NCBI RefSeq assembly: GCF_010994275.1
Contig: NZ_WMCD01000003.1
Span: 248,001 to 312,000 of the forward strand
Origin: Cyclobacterium jeungdonense
GTDB taxonomy: Bacteria; Bacteroidota; Bacteroidia; Cytophagales; Cyclobacteriaceae
Reading direction: 5' to 3'
Length of the DNA stretch: 64,000 nt
Shown in pieces: positions 8,281 to 16,598 of the stretch (position 1 is the stretch's first letter; each line of letters begins with the position of its first letter). Made by a program: the position numbers and the translations under genes. Below the pieces are notes generated by a model, which was given only the letters and a program-made list of their open reading frames with translations, had not been told where the DNA came from and did not search any database.

Positions 8281-9054
8281 ATGACGCAATCAACAAAAGA
8301 CAGATTAAACCGGGTTAGAAGCATTTTGGTATCGCAGCCGAAACCCGCTGATGAACGGTCGCCTTATTTTCAATTAGCTGAGAAATACAAAATCAAAATT
8401 GATTTCAGGCCTTTCATCCAGGTAGAACCGGTTTCTATCAAGGATTTCAGAAAGCAAAAAATTGAAATATTAAAGCATACTGCGGTAATCTTTACCAGCA
8501 GAAATGCCATCGATCATTTTTTTGGGATTTGTCAGGAGTTAAAGATCGAAATGCCTGCCGATATGAAATACTTTTGTATTTCAGAACAGACTGCCCATTA
8601 CCTTCAAAAATACATTGTTATCAGGAAGCGGAAATTGTTTGTGGGAAACCGGACTGCCGCCGACCTATTTGATTACTTTAAAAAACATAAATCAGAAAAA
8701 TACTTGTTTCCCTGTTCGGATATCCGGAAAGAAGATATTCCAGACTTTTTAAGCAAAAACAATATTGAATTTACAGAGGCAATCATCTATCACACGGTAG
8801 CTGCGGATTTATCAGACCTGAAAGACATCAAATATGATATTTTGGCATTTTACAGTCCTTCAGGAATCAAATCTCTTTTTCAAAATTTTCCTGATTTTGA
8901 ACAGGGCAATACCCGAATAGCTGCTTTTGGGCCTACCACTGCGCAGGCGGTAAAGGAAATGGACTTAATTCTTGACATTGAAGCTCCCCTGCCAAATGCT
9001 CCCAGTATGACGGGTGCGCTGGAGCTATACATAAAAAAAGCGAACAAAATCTGA
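8281..9054 (+). CDS. hemD: uroporphyrinogen-III synthase
   Basis: Uroporphyrinogen-III synthase of 257 residues, which closes and inverts ring D of hydroxymethylbilane in heme synthesis in the cytoplasm. The protein has the expected two-lobed layout: SILVSQPKP opening the first lobe, AVIFTSRNAIDHFF in the link region, and a second lobe with DILAFYSPSGIKSLF and the conserved RIAAFGPTTAQAV near the C-terminus. Sequence conservation in this family is low and these are its most reliable marks. It has its own likely promoter within the upstream DUF4271 gene. Confidence 0.88.
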   Translation: MTQSTKDRLNRVRSILVSQPKPADERSPYFQLAEKYKIKIDFRPFIQVEPVSIKDFRKQKIEILKHTAVIFTSRNAIDHFFGICQELKIEMPADMKYFCISEQTAHYLQKYIVIRKRKLFVGNRTAADLFDYFKKHKSEKYLFPCSDIRKEDIPDFLSKNNIEFTEAIIYHTVAADLSDLKDIKYDILAFYSPSGIKSLFQNFPDFEQGNTRIAAFGPTTAQAVKEMDLILDIEAPLPNAPSMTGALELYIKKANKI

Positions 9055-9131
9055 TTTCTTTTAATCTTTTTTAAGGTAAAGTCAGTTTAAATGTGTAGAA
9101 TAGATTTTCCATTGCCTAATGTCTTTTACAC

Positions 9132-10109
9132 ATGACCATAAGATTCTACCTGCTATTATGTGTGTTTTTTGGCGCTGCAATTCTGGGAATTAATTCCCAA
9201 GCATTCAGCCAGCAAGATGCACAGTTTACCCAATACATGTATAATGGTCTTTTTTACAATCCGGGATTTGCAGGAAAAGATGCAGGATACAGCATTTCCG
9301 CCCTCCATCGAAGCCAATGGCTGGACTATACGACCAGTACAGGTGCCGGGGGAGCTCCTACAACCCAGCTACTCTCTGCCTCCGGACGGTTCAAAAACAT
9401 TCCGGTAGGGTTTGGGTTGGTAGCGGTAAACGATGCCATTGGCCCTTTCACCAATCAGGAGGTAAATCTTTCTCTGGCCTACCACCTACCCATTGGTCGG
9501 GGTGTGTTGAGTATGGGAGCAGCAGGGGGGTTTTTTTCCAGTACGATCCGATACGATGAATTTTTCCCCGTTAATCCAGATCCGACCATTCCCTCTGCTG
9601 GTAATGAAAACCAGGGAAGCCCTAACTTAACGGTAGGCCTGCTCTACGATAGGGGTAGTTTTTACCTGGGACTGAGTAGCAGAAATCTAAATGAGCCGGG
9701 ATTTGATTTTGGGGATGGTAGCCTGGCAAATCGGTTGGAAAATCATCATTATGTATTAGCGGGGTATCGCATAAACACTTTTGCTCAATTAACCGTTGAA
9801 CCTAGTATATTGGTAAAATCAATAGCCCTGAATAATTTTTCTTATGACCTTAGCGTTATAGGCACGTACAACAAAAAAATAAGTTTGGGATTGGCTTACA
9901 GAGGTGAGGAGTCCGCATCCGTGTTGTTGGGATACAGTCTGTTAAGAGATAATTCCCTCCGGTTGGGTTATGCATTTGATTTGGTAGTCGGCGGATTGGA
10001 AGCAAAGTCCCCTTCATCCCATGAGTTTATGTTAACCTACAATTTACCTCAGGTTTCGAAACAAATAGAAAGGATGATTCAGAGAACACCGAGATTTAGA
10101 TTCGACTAG
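9132..10109 (+). CDS. PorP/SprF family type IX secretion outer-membrane protein
   Basis: A 325-residue outer-membrane barrel of the PorP/SprF family. A signal peptide ends at AFSQQ, and the family opener DAQFTQYMYNGLFYNPGFAG follows directly, then ALHRSQW. The rest is amphipathic strand sequence ending in a C-terminal aromatic-Asp. PorP/SprF proteins help type IX secretion and gliding adhesins, often by anchoring cell-surface machinery. It lies just upstream of gldKLMN in the same direction, the classical porP-K-L-M-N arrangement, which makes it the likely machine-associated copy rather than one of the many cargo-linked copies. Confidence 0.88.
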   Translation: MTIRFYLLLCVFFGAAILGINSQAFSQQDAQFTQYMYNGLFYNPGFAGKDAGYSISALHRSQWLDYTTSTGAGGAPTTQLLSASGRFKNIPVGFGLVAVNDAIGPFTNQEVNLSLAYHLPIGRGVLSMGAAGGFFSSTIRYDEFFPVNPDPTIPSAGNENQGSPNLTVGLLYDRGSFYLGLSSRNLNEPGFDFGDGSLANRLENHHYVLAGYRINTFAQLTVEPSILVKSIALNNFSYDLSVIGTYNKKISLGLAYRGEESASVLLGYSLLRDNSLRLGYAFDLVVGGLEAKSPSSHEFMLTYNLPQVSKQIERMIQRTPRFRFD

Positions 10110-10232
10110 TTGAAACTTAATTAAAAAAATCCTTGTGTTTTTCTGATAAAATCTGTTAAATTTCGAATTGGTTATTTGTTTAAATGGTTGAAAATGAATG
10201 TAGTTAATTTAATGTCATTTATGTTTAAAAAA

Positions 10233-11315
10233 ATGAATCAGCGCTTTTTTACCCTGATTTCGGGTCTGGTAATAATGGCATTACTTCAGGGTTGTGGACT
10301 TTTTGGAAACAAAGGTACGTCCAGTGAAAAACTCAACCGAAGAGGTGAAGTTACAGGTGTTCCCAAACGCTCAGGTTGGCAACAAGCGCTGCCCTATGAA
10401 ATGGCGCCCGTAAAGGCGGGAACCTTTTGGTTGGGTCAGGCCGACGAAGACATCGCACTAAGCATGTCTTCCATGAACAAGCAGGTAACAATATCGGAGT
10501 TTTACATGGATAAGTACGAAGTATCCAATAATAAATACCGGCAATTTTTAGATGCGGTACGCATGGGTGAGCTTGCCCTGGGCACGCCCACTACTCAGGC
10601 GGAAGCTCCGGATTTTGTATTGGAGGAGTTGCTTCCGGATACTACGGTTTGGTCGACTAGTTTTACTCATCACTATGGTGATCCACTGATGGAGTATTAC
10701 TTTGATCACCCTGCCTTTGATGATTATCCCGTAGTAGGAATCAGCTGGGATCAGGCCAAGCAATTTTGTGAATGGAAGTCCTATCACATGAACGCCAATG
10801 ACGAATCTGAATTTGACATGCCAAAATTTCGGCTCCCCTTTGAAGCAGAATGGGAGTACGCAGCCAAAGGCGGAAAAGAAATAGCCAAATATCCTTGGGG
10901 TGGTCCCTATCTAAAGAATAGAAGAGGATGTCTAATGGCTAATTTCAAACCCGGAAGGGGTAATTACATCGATGATGGATTTGCCTACACAGCGCCAGTA
11001 GACGCTTTCGCTCCGAATGGTTTTGGATTGTACAACATGTCAGGGAATGTAGCGGAATGGGTCGAAGATGCCTACAATCCAGCAGCCAATGCCCTGATTT
11101 GGGATATGAATCCAACCTACAAAGATACTACCGAGACCAAAAAAGTAGTTAGAGGAGGCTCCTGGAAAGATGTTGCCCACTTTTTAGAAACCAGTGCCCG
11201 AAATTACGAATACCAGTATGTTCAGACGGCCCACATTGGTTTTCGAACCGCCATGACTTATATAGGAAGGTCAGGTTCCATGGACGTTAAGTCCAATAAA
11301 AGAAGTAGAAGATAA
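10233..11315 (+). CDS. gldK: type IX secretion ring lipoprotein GldK/PorK
   Basis: GldK/PorK, the lipoprotein that with GldN forms the large periplasmic ring of the type IX secretion system under the outer membrane. The fold is that of formylglycine-generating enzymes: PVKAGTFWLGQ, then FYMDKYEVSNNKYRQF, YPVVGISWDQAKQFCEW, FRLPFEAEWEYAAKGG and NVAEWVEDAY. I choose the ATG at 10233 because it gives a standard 20-residue lipoprotein signal ending LLQGC with Cys21 lipidated. The ATGs at 10176, 10212 and 10221 are in frame and would only lengthen the n-region. It is followed by gldL, gldM and gldN. Confidence 0.92.
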   Translation: MNQRFFTLISGLVIMALLQGCGLFGNKGTSSEKLNRRGEVTGVPKRSGWQQALPYEMAPVKAGTFWLGQADEDIALSMSSMNKQVTISEFYMDKYEVSNNKYRQFLDAVRMGELALGTPTTQAEAPDFVLEELLPDTTVWSTSFTHHYGDPLMEYYFDHPAFDDYPVVGISWDQAKQFCEWKSYHMNANDESEFDMPKFRLPFEAEWEYAAKGGKEIAKYPWGGPYLKNRRGCLMANFKPGRGNYIDDGFAYTAPVDAFAPNGFGLYNMSGNVAEWVEDAYNPAANALIWDMNPTYKDTTETKKVVRGGSWKDVAHFLETSARNYEYQYVQTAHIGFRTAMTYIGRSGSMDVKSNKRSRR

Positions 11316-11371
11316 ATTAGCTTAATCACATATACCTCAAACGATTCCTTACTTAAAGTTTTTTTAAAATT

Positions 11372-12175
11372 ATGTCAACAGAAAATAACACCTTTGCTTA
11401 TAAGTTTTATGGCTCAATCATGCCTAAAATTTATGGAATTGGAGCTGCAGTAGTAATTCTTGGAGCCATGTTTAAGATTTTGGATTGGCCATTTGCATCC
11501 CTGATGATCGGCGTAGGTCTGACTACGGAAGCATTGATTTTCTTTTTATCTGCATTTGAGCCAAAAAGCGAGGAAGTGGATTGGTCCAAGGTTTATCCGG
11601 AACTTGCCGGTAAAGACGGTGGGAAATCTCCAGCAAGGGCCACTAGGTCTAGCTCTGATCAAACCTCTCAAAAAATGGATGAGTTGCTTGAAAAGGCCAA
11701 AATTGGTCCTGAACTTCTCGAAAGTTTAGGCAAAGGCATGCAAAACCTGGCCAGCACAACCGAGAAATTAGGCACGCTTTCAGATGCTACCGTTGCCACT
11801 CAGGAATACGCTGAAAATGTGAAGAAAGCTTCCAAATCTCTGGTGGACATCAACGATTCTTACAGCAAAACAGCTTCTGCCCTGGCTGAAATGTCTTCCG
11901 CTTCTGAGGATGCAAAAGCGTACCGGGACCAGGTTGTAAATGTAACAAGAAGTCTTTCAGCGTTAAATAACGTGTACGAAGAGGAATTGAAAGATTCCAA
12001 CATGCATGCAAAAACCATTAGTAAATTTTATTCCAACGTTACAGCAGCTATGGAAGGCATCGCTGAAGCTGGAAAAGAAACAGAAACTTTTAAAACCGAA
12101 CTGGCGAAACTTAACCAAAATGTCAATTCCCTGAACAAGGTGTACGGTGGCATGCTTTCAGCTATGAAAGGGTAG
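11372..12175 (+). CDS. gldL: type IX secretion inner-membrane motor protein GldL/PorL
   Basis: GldL/PorL, 267 residues, the inner-membrane subunit that with GldM forms the proton-driven motor powering type IX secretion and gliding. Two transmembrane helices are evident (about residues 18-36 and 42-61); the second carries Glu in GLTTEALIFFL, the kind of intramembrane acidic residue expected for proton use. The rest is a cytoplasmic helical region with many Ala, Ser and Lys and long coiled-coil stretches. The order after gldK and before gldM is canonical. Confidence 0.93.
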   Translation: MSTENNTFAYKFYGSIMPKIYGIGAAVVILGAMFKILDWPFASLMIGVGLTTEALIFFLSAFEPKSEEVDWSKVYPELAGKDGGKSPARATRSSSDQTSQKMDELLEKAKIGPELLESLGKGMQNLASTTEKLGTLSDATVATQEYAENVKKASKSLVDINDSYSKTASALAEMSSASEDAKAYRDQVVNVTRSLSALNNVYEEELKDSNMHAKTISKFYSNVTAAMEGIAEAGKETETFKTELAKLNQNVNSLNKVYGGMLSAMKG

Positions 12176-12229
12176 TTTCGTTGATTGCAGTTCTTATTTA
12201 TTTTAATCTCAGAAAACATAAAATAGCTT

Positions 12230-13831
12230 ATGGCGGGTGGTAAAGAAACACCAAGGCAGAAGATGATCGGTATGATGTACCTGGTTCTCACTGCTCTATT
12301 GGCACTACAGGTGAGTAACCAAATCCTTCAGAAGTTTATTCTGATAAATGATGGTTTAGAGCGTACCTCAACGAATTATATTCAGAAAAACCAATTCTCT
12401 GTAAATATTATTTCATCTACAGTAGAACAACAGGGAAATAACCCAGTGGACATCCCCAAAGTGGAAGCCGCCAGGGAAATCAGGGAAAAAAGCTCGGATC
12501 TATACAATTACCTGGAAGATGCTAAAAATTTGCTTATAGAGCAATCGAATGCAATTAATGATGAGGGAAATTTTAAAACCTCGGCACTTAAAAACACGGA
12601 TATACCAGGGAACCTATTCAACAATAATCGGCTCGGGTATGAAATGCAGGAAAGACTGAACGCATTTCCGGAAGAGCTCAACCAAATCCTGGGTGAGTTA
12701 GAGATCTCCAGCTCCTTTGAGAAAATTGCCAAGGATGCCAGTGAAATCGACCTGTTTAAGAATGATGTGGATGTCAACTACAAAGATTATGTCAACCTTA
12801 ATTATGTAAAATCTCCGATAGGAGCGGTGTTGGCCATTATCAGTCAGCATCAGAATGAGGTGTTGAACATCGAAAGTGAAGCGTTGACTGCGATTACCAA
12901 CTCCCTCGGATCTTTTATTTTCGAAGCAGATAAATTAAAGGCTCAAGTAGCGGCTAACTCTAATGTGGTAGCGGCTGGGACTACCTTTGAGGCAGAAATG
13001 TTTCTTGCTTCTTCCTCTTCCTCAACCGAGTTAAAAATGACTGCAGACGGTAGGGAGATACCTGTAGAAGCGGGTTTTGGTAAGATTCAATTTCCGGTAG
13101 CCCCGGCTTCTAATTACGATGATCGTGGTCTCGCTCCCAGAACGCTAACAGGTGAAATCATCGTGCCTATTGGAGGTCAGGATAGTGTTTTCACGATTAA
13201 TTACGAGTATTTTGTAGCCGAGCCTGTGATTAAAGTTAGCTCGGAGGTAGTAAACCAATTATACGCAGAATGCGCCAATGATTTGGTGATCGAAGTACCC
13301 GCCTTGGGTAATTCATATGCGCCTGAATTTTCTGTTACAGGTGGTCGGGCTATAAAGGGAGCCAGACCCTCAGATGTTACCGTTATACCTGGAGCATCTG
13401 GTAGTGTAAACATTACCGTTTCCAGCGGGGGAAATAGAATCGGAACCGTTGAATATGATATCAAGCCGGTTCCAGCTCCTTCCATTCAGCCTTATGTTGG
13501 CGATACACAGGTAAATGAGCAAAATCCTTACGCTGCCAATGCACTAACAAATCTCCAAATCAGGGCTGTACCGGAGCCGACATTTGGAAGAACCATGCCG
13601 AATGATGCCAATTTTGAAGTAACTGCGGGTGAAGTTAGATTGGTCAGAAATGACGTTCCCCGGGAAAGTGTAAACATTACTGGCCGGAATGTTGCTGTGA
13701 GAAACCTACTTGCCCAAGCACAGAGTGGTGACCGGTTGATTATTATAGCCAGAGAGGTTACCCGGACCAATTTCATGGGAAACAAAATCAAAAGCCCTGT
13801 AAATGAAATTTCACAAATCTCCATCAGGTAA
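12230..13831 (+). CDS. gldM: type IX secretion motor protein GldM/PorM
   Basis: GldM/PorM, 533 residues. One N-terminal transmembrane helix (YLVLTALLALQVSNQILQKF, about residues 18-37) anchors a long periplasmic arm that spans towards the GldK/GldN ring; the start MAGGKETPRQKMIGMMYLV is highly typical. Family knowledge gives a helical D1 domain followed by three Ig-like domains, and the latter two-thirds here is strand-rich. It works with GldL as the rotary motor. The 54-base gap from gldL and 31-base gap to gldN suggest one transcript. Confidence 0.94.
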   Translation: MAGGKETPRQKMIGMMYLVLTALLALQVSNQILQKFILINDGLERTSTNYIQKNQFSVNIISSTVEQQGNNPVDIPKVEAAREIREKSSDLYNYLEDAKNLLIEQSNAINDEGNFKTSALKNTDIPGNLFNNNRLGYEMQERLNAFPEELNQILGELEISSSFEKIAKDASEIDLFKNDVDVNYKDYVNLNYVKSPIGAVLAIISQHQNEVLNIESEALTAITNSLGSFIFEADKLKAQVAANSNVVAAGTTFEAEMFLASSSSSTELKMTADGREIPVEAGFGKIQFPVAPASNYDDRGLAPRTLTGEIIVPIGGQDSVFTINYEYFVAEPVIKVSSEVVNQLYAECANDLVIEVPALGNSYAPEFSVTGGRAIKGARPSDVTVIPGASGSVNITVSSGGNRIGTVEYDIKPVPAPSIQPYVGDTQVNEQNPYAANALTNLQIRAVPEPTFGRTMPNDANFEVTAGEVRLVRNDVPRESVNITGRNVAVRNLLAQAQSGDRLIIIAREVTRTNFMGNKIKSPVNEISQISIR

Positions 13832-13862
13832 TAAATCATCGGTTGGAGCGTTTTAGAATTAA

Positions 13863-14699
13863 ATGAGAGAAAACATGATTGCATCTAATAAACCATTCGC
13901 AAATTTTTGGCTGTTGTTCCTGGCGCTGAATTTGTTGGCCCTGCCCGCTTTTTCGCAAAATACCAACACTCAAAATCCGAATATGGACTTGGGGGATACC
14001 GAGTTTGAAATAGATACTACGTATTCCGTACTTCCTATAAGAGAGGCGGACAAAATGTATCAGGTGGGCGTGTGGCGCAGAATCGATTTGAGGGAGAAAT
14101 TCAACCTTCCGCTATACGGAACTGGAGGTCTCAAATCGGATGGCATCATGATGAATATCTACAATGCCATTGTGAATGAGAATGCCTTTGAAATTTTTGC
14201 AGATGAAGAATTTACCCAACCGCTCTCCATTTCTGATTTTCAGACCAATTTTCTGACGGCCGAAAATGGGGATAGTGTTTTTGTGAAAGACGTTTATTAC
14301 CTGGATTTCAGAGAGGATTTTGTTTTTGACAAGCACCGTTCCGAAGTAAAGTTTGATGTAAAATACCTGGAGCTAGTCATGCCATCAGAAACTAACTCTG
14401 GTGCCGGGCAGAAGTCCATTGCTTTTATCCGATACAAGGATTTCTATAACTATTTTGATGATGTGGAAAAAGGTCGCTGGTTGAATTTTCAAAATACCTC
14501 CAAGCACTTGCCCTACAGTCAGGCTTTTGATCTACGGTTGTTTCGATCTGTGGTAAGGAAATACACTAACCCGGATAATGCGTTAATTGTAGATATGATT
14601 GATCCTGAAAATCCAAATGTTGAACTGCAGGCTTTTTTAAACTCACTTGAATTTGAGTACGACCTGTTGGAATGGGAAAATAATTTGTGGGAATGGTAA
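13863..14699 (+). CDS. gldN: type IX secretion ring protein GldN/PorN
   Basis: GldN/PorN, 278 residues, the periplasmic partner of GldK in the type IX secretion ring. A signal peptide (WLLFLALNLLALPAFSQ, cleavage near residue 32) is followed by the family features PIREADKMYQVGVWRRIDLREK and NLPLYG-like spacing (KFNLPLYG), then FADEEFTQPLS and a C-terminal half with FIRYKDFYNYF. ATG 13863 and ATG 13875 are both possible starts. It is the last gene before the strong 14.7-kb hairpin, so it ends the operon. Confidence 0.92.
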   Translation: MRENMIASNKPFANFWLLFLALNLLALPAFSQNTNTQNPNMDLGDTEFEIDTTYSVLPIREADKMYQVGVWRRIDLREKFNLPLYGTGGLKSDGIMMNIYNAIVNENAFEIFADEEFTQPLSISDFQTNFLTAENGDSVFVKDVYYLDFREDFVFDKHRSEVKFDVKYLELVMPSETNSGAGQKSIAFIRYKDFYNYFDDVEKGRWLNFQNTSKHLPYSQAFDLRLFRSVVRKYTNPDNALIVDMIDPENPNVELQAFLNSLEFEYDLLEWENNLWEW

Positions 14700-14710
14700 G
14701 CGAAAGGCTT

Positions 14711-14763
14711 TCCATCCATAAAAAAAGCGACTTTCTAAAGAGGTCGCTTTTTTTATGGATGGA
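14711..14763. terminator. bidirectional intrinsic terminator between gldN and uvrC
   Basis: A perfect 21-bp inverted repeat (14711-14731 with 14743-14763) with an 11-base loop. A GC core (GCGAC/GTCGC) is flanked by A7 on one side and T7 on the other, so either strand gives a stem followed by a U-run. It serves the convergent gldN (plus) and uvrC (minus) genes and overlaps the last codons of uvrC. Confidence 0.93.
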
Positions 14764-16552
14764 TGGCTGAATGGATTTTTTCGGCTTTATCCTTACCGGC
14801 AACGACGGTGAGTTGTTCCAAACTGGCATTTTGAATGTTTTTGAAGGATTTAAAATGCCTCAAAAGTTTTTGTGCCGTATTTTCTCCGATACCCTCGATG
14901 CCTGTTAATTGTGAATTGAGCGCGCCCTTACTTCTCAAATTACGGTGAAAGGTAATCGCAAATCGGTGCGCCTCATCCCTAATCCGTTGGATCAGTCGCA
15001 AAGATTCAGATTTTTTATCGATATAAATGGGATAGTTATCTCCTGGAAAATAGATTTCCTCCAAACGTTTGGCGATGCCGATGATAGGTATTTTTCCATA
15101 TAGGTTGAGGCTTTTAAGTGCCGCTACCGCCGAAGACAACTGCCCCTTTCCTCCATCAATTACGACCAAATTGGGCAAGGGAATTTTTTCCTGCGTCATC
15201 CTTTTGTATCTTCTGTAAACGACCTCCTCCATACTGGCAAAATCATTGGGACCCGTTACGGTTTTAATGTGGTAATGCCGGTATTCCTTCTTGGCTGGTT
15301 TCCCCTCCTTAAAGCAGACCATACTTGCCACTGGGTTACTTCCCTGAATGTTGGAATTGTCAAAGCACTCAATATGCTTGGGTAATTCGCTTAAGGATAG
15401 GTCTTGCTGAAGTTGCAAAAGCACCCTGTTTTTTTTGTCTTTGGTTTCCCCTGCCAATAGGGCCTTTTCCTTTTTGTAGTACAAGGCATTTTTTAAACTT
15501 AGTTCGATCAGTTTTCGCTTGTCGCCAATCTTAGGCAGGGTAAGGTGTAAGCCTTCCGGAAAATCCTCAAATTCCACGTTTACCAAAACTTCCCTGGCGT
15601 CACTTTGAAACTGGTCCCGAAGCCGTACAATAGCGGTCAGGAGCAGCTCCTGGTCGGTTTCGTCCAGTTTCTTTTTAAGTTCTACCGTTTTGCTAAGGGT
15701 GATGGCACCATTTTTTATCCGCAGGTAGTTAACAAAGGCAAATTTTTCTTCACTGACAATTGCAAATACATCCAGACTCTCGGCGTTAGGGTTAATTACC
15801 AATGATTTGGCCTGGTATTTTTCAAGGAGATCCAGTTTCTCTTTAAAGCGCTGTGCAGTTTCATAATCCAACGCTGCCGCTGCTTCCTGCATACTTTCCT
15901 TAAAAAAGCTTTTGGCAATCCCCAGGTTTCCCTTTAGAATATTTCTCGCCTGTTCGATATCTGCCAGGTAGTTTTTTTCATCCTGCAGTCCTTCACAAGG
16001 TCCTTTGCAGTTTCCCAGATGGTACTCCAGACAAACCTTGTACTTAGAAGCGGCTATTTTTTCAGGTGCCAGGTCTAGTTTACACGTCCTGATGGTAAAT
16101 AGGGAAAGAATAAGGTCTACTACATTATTCATTGCCTTAACACTGGCAAATGGGCCATAGTAGGTCCCTTTAGAGGGGATTACCCTTCGGGTGGGGTAGA
16201 TTCTCGGAAATGATTCATTGGTTAGCAGCAGGTAGGGATAGGTTTTGTCGTCTTTTAACAACACATTGTACCTGGGCTGCGATTTTTTAATTAAGTTATT
16301 TTCCAGCAGCAGGGCATCAAATTCCGAATTCACAATGGTAATTTCGATGGTTTGGATTTCCCTCACCATTCTACGGGTCTTTTGGTTGAGACCTGTGCTT
16401 TTGCTAAAATAACTTCCTACCCTTTTTTTCAGGCTTTTGGCTTTACCTACGTAGATAAGAACGCCCTCTTTGTTGTAGTATCGGTAGACCCCGGGGAGAT
16501 CGGGAAGCTGATAATGTTCCGTTGGAAGGTAAGATGGAGAATGCATGTCCAT
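14753..16552 (-). CDS. uvrC: excinuclease ABC subunit C
   Basis: UvrC, 599 residues, the nuclease that cuts on both sides of DNA lesions marked by UvrA and UvrB. Domains in order: a GIY-YIG nuclease at the N-terminus (LPGVYRYYN then VLIYVGKAKSLKKRV), the cysteine cluster CLEYHLGNCKGPC, a UVR helix that binds UvrB (DYETAQRFKEKLDLLEKY), the RNase H-like 5' nuclease domain (ECFDNSNIQGS, LVVIDGGKGQL, RDEAHRFAITFHR), and a C-terminal helix-hairpin-helix (GIEGIGENTAQKLL). All parts look intact. It is 46 bases downstream of the PBP1A gene and probably co-transcribed with it. Confidence 0.96.
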   Translation of the reverse strand: MDMHSPSYLPTEHYQLPDLPGVYRYYNKEGVLIYVGKAKSLKKRVGSYFSKSTGLNQKTRRMVREIQTIEITIVNSEFDALLLENNLIKKSQPRYNVLLKDDKTYPYLLLTNESFPRIYPTRRVIPSKGTYYGPFASVKAMNNVVDLILSLFTIRTCKLDLAPEKIAASKYKVCLEYHLGNCKGPCEGLQDEKNYLADIEQARNILKGNLGIAKSFFKESMQEAAAALDYETAQRFKEKLDLLEKYQAKSLVINPNAESLDVFAIVSEEKFAFVNYLRIKNGAITLSKTVELKKKLDETDQELLLTAIVRLRDQFQSDAREVLVNVEFEDFPEGLHLTLPKIGDKRKLIELSLKNALYYKKEKALLAGETKDKKNRVLLQLQQDLSLSELPKHIECFDNSNIQGSNPVASMVCFKEGKPAKKEYRHYHIKTVTGPNDFASMEEVVYRRYKRMTQEKIPLPNLVVIDGGKGQLSSAVAALKSLNLYGKIPIIGIAKRLEEIYFPGDNYPIYIDKKSESLRLIQRIRDEAHRFAITFHRNLRSKGALNSQLTGIEGIGENTAQKLLRHFKSFKNIQNASLEQLTVVAGKDKAEKIHSAIHP

Positions 16553-16598
16553 AAAGACAAAATCATTACGTTTTTGAAATCAATGCACACTTATCGGA

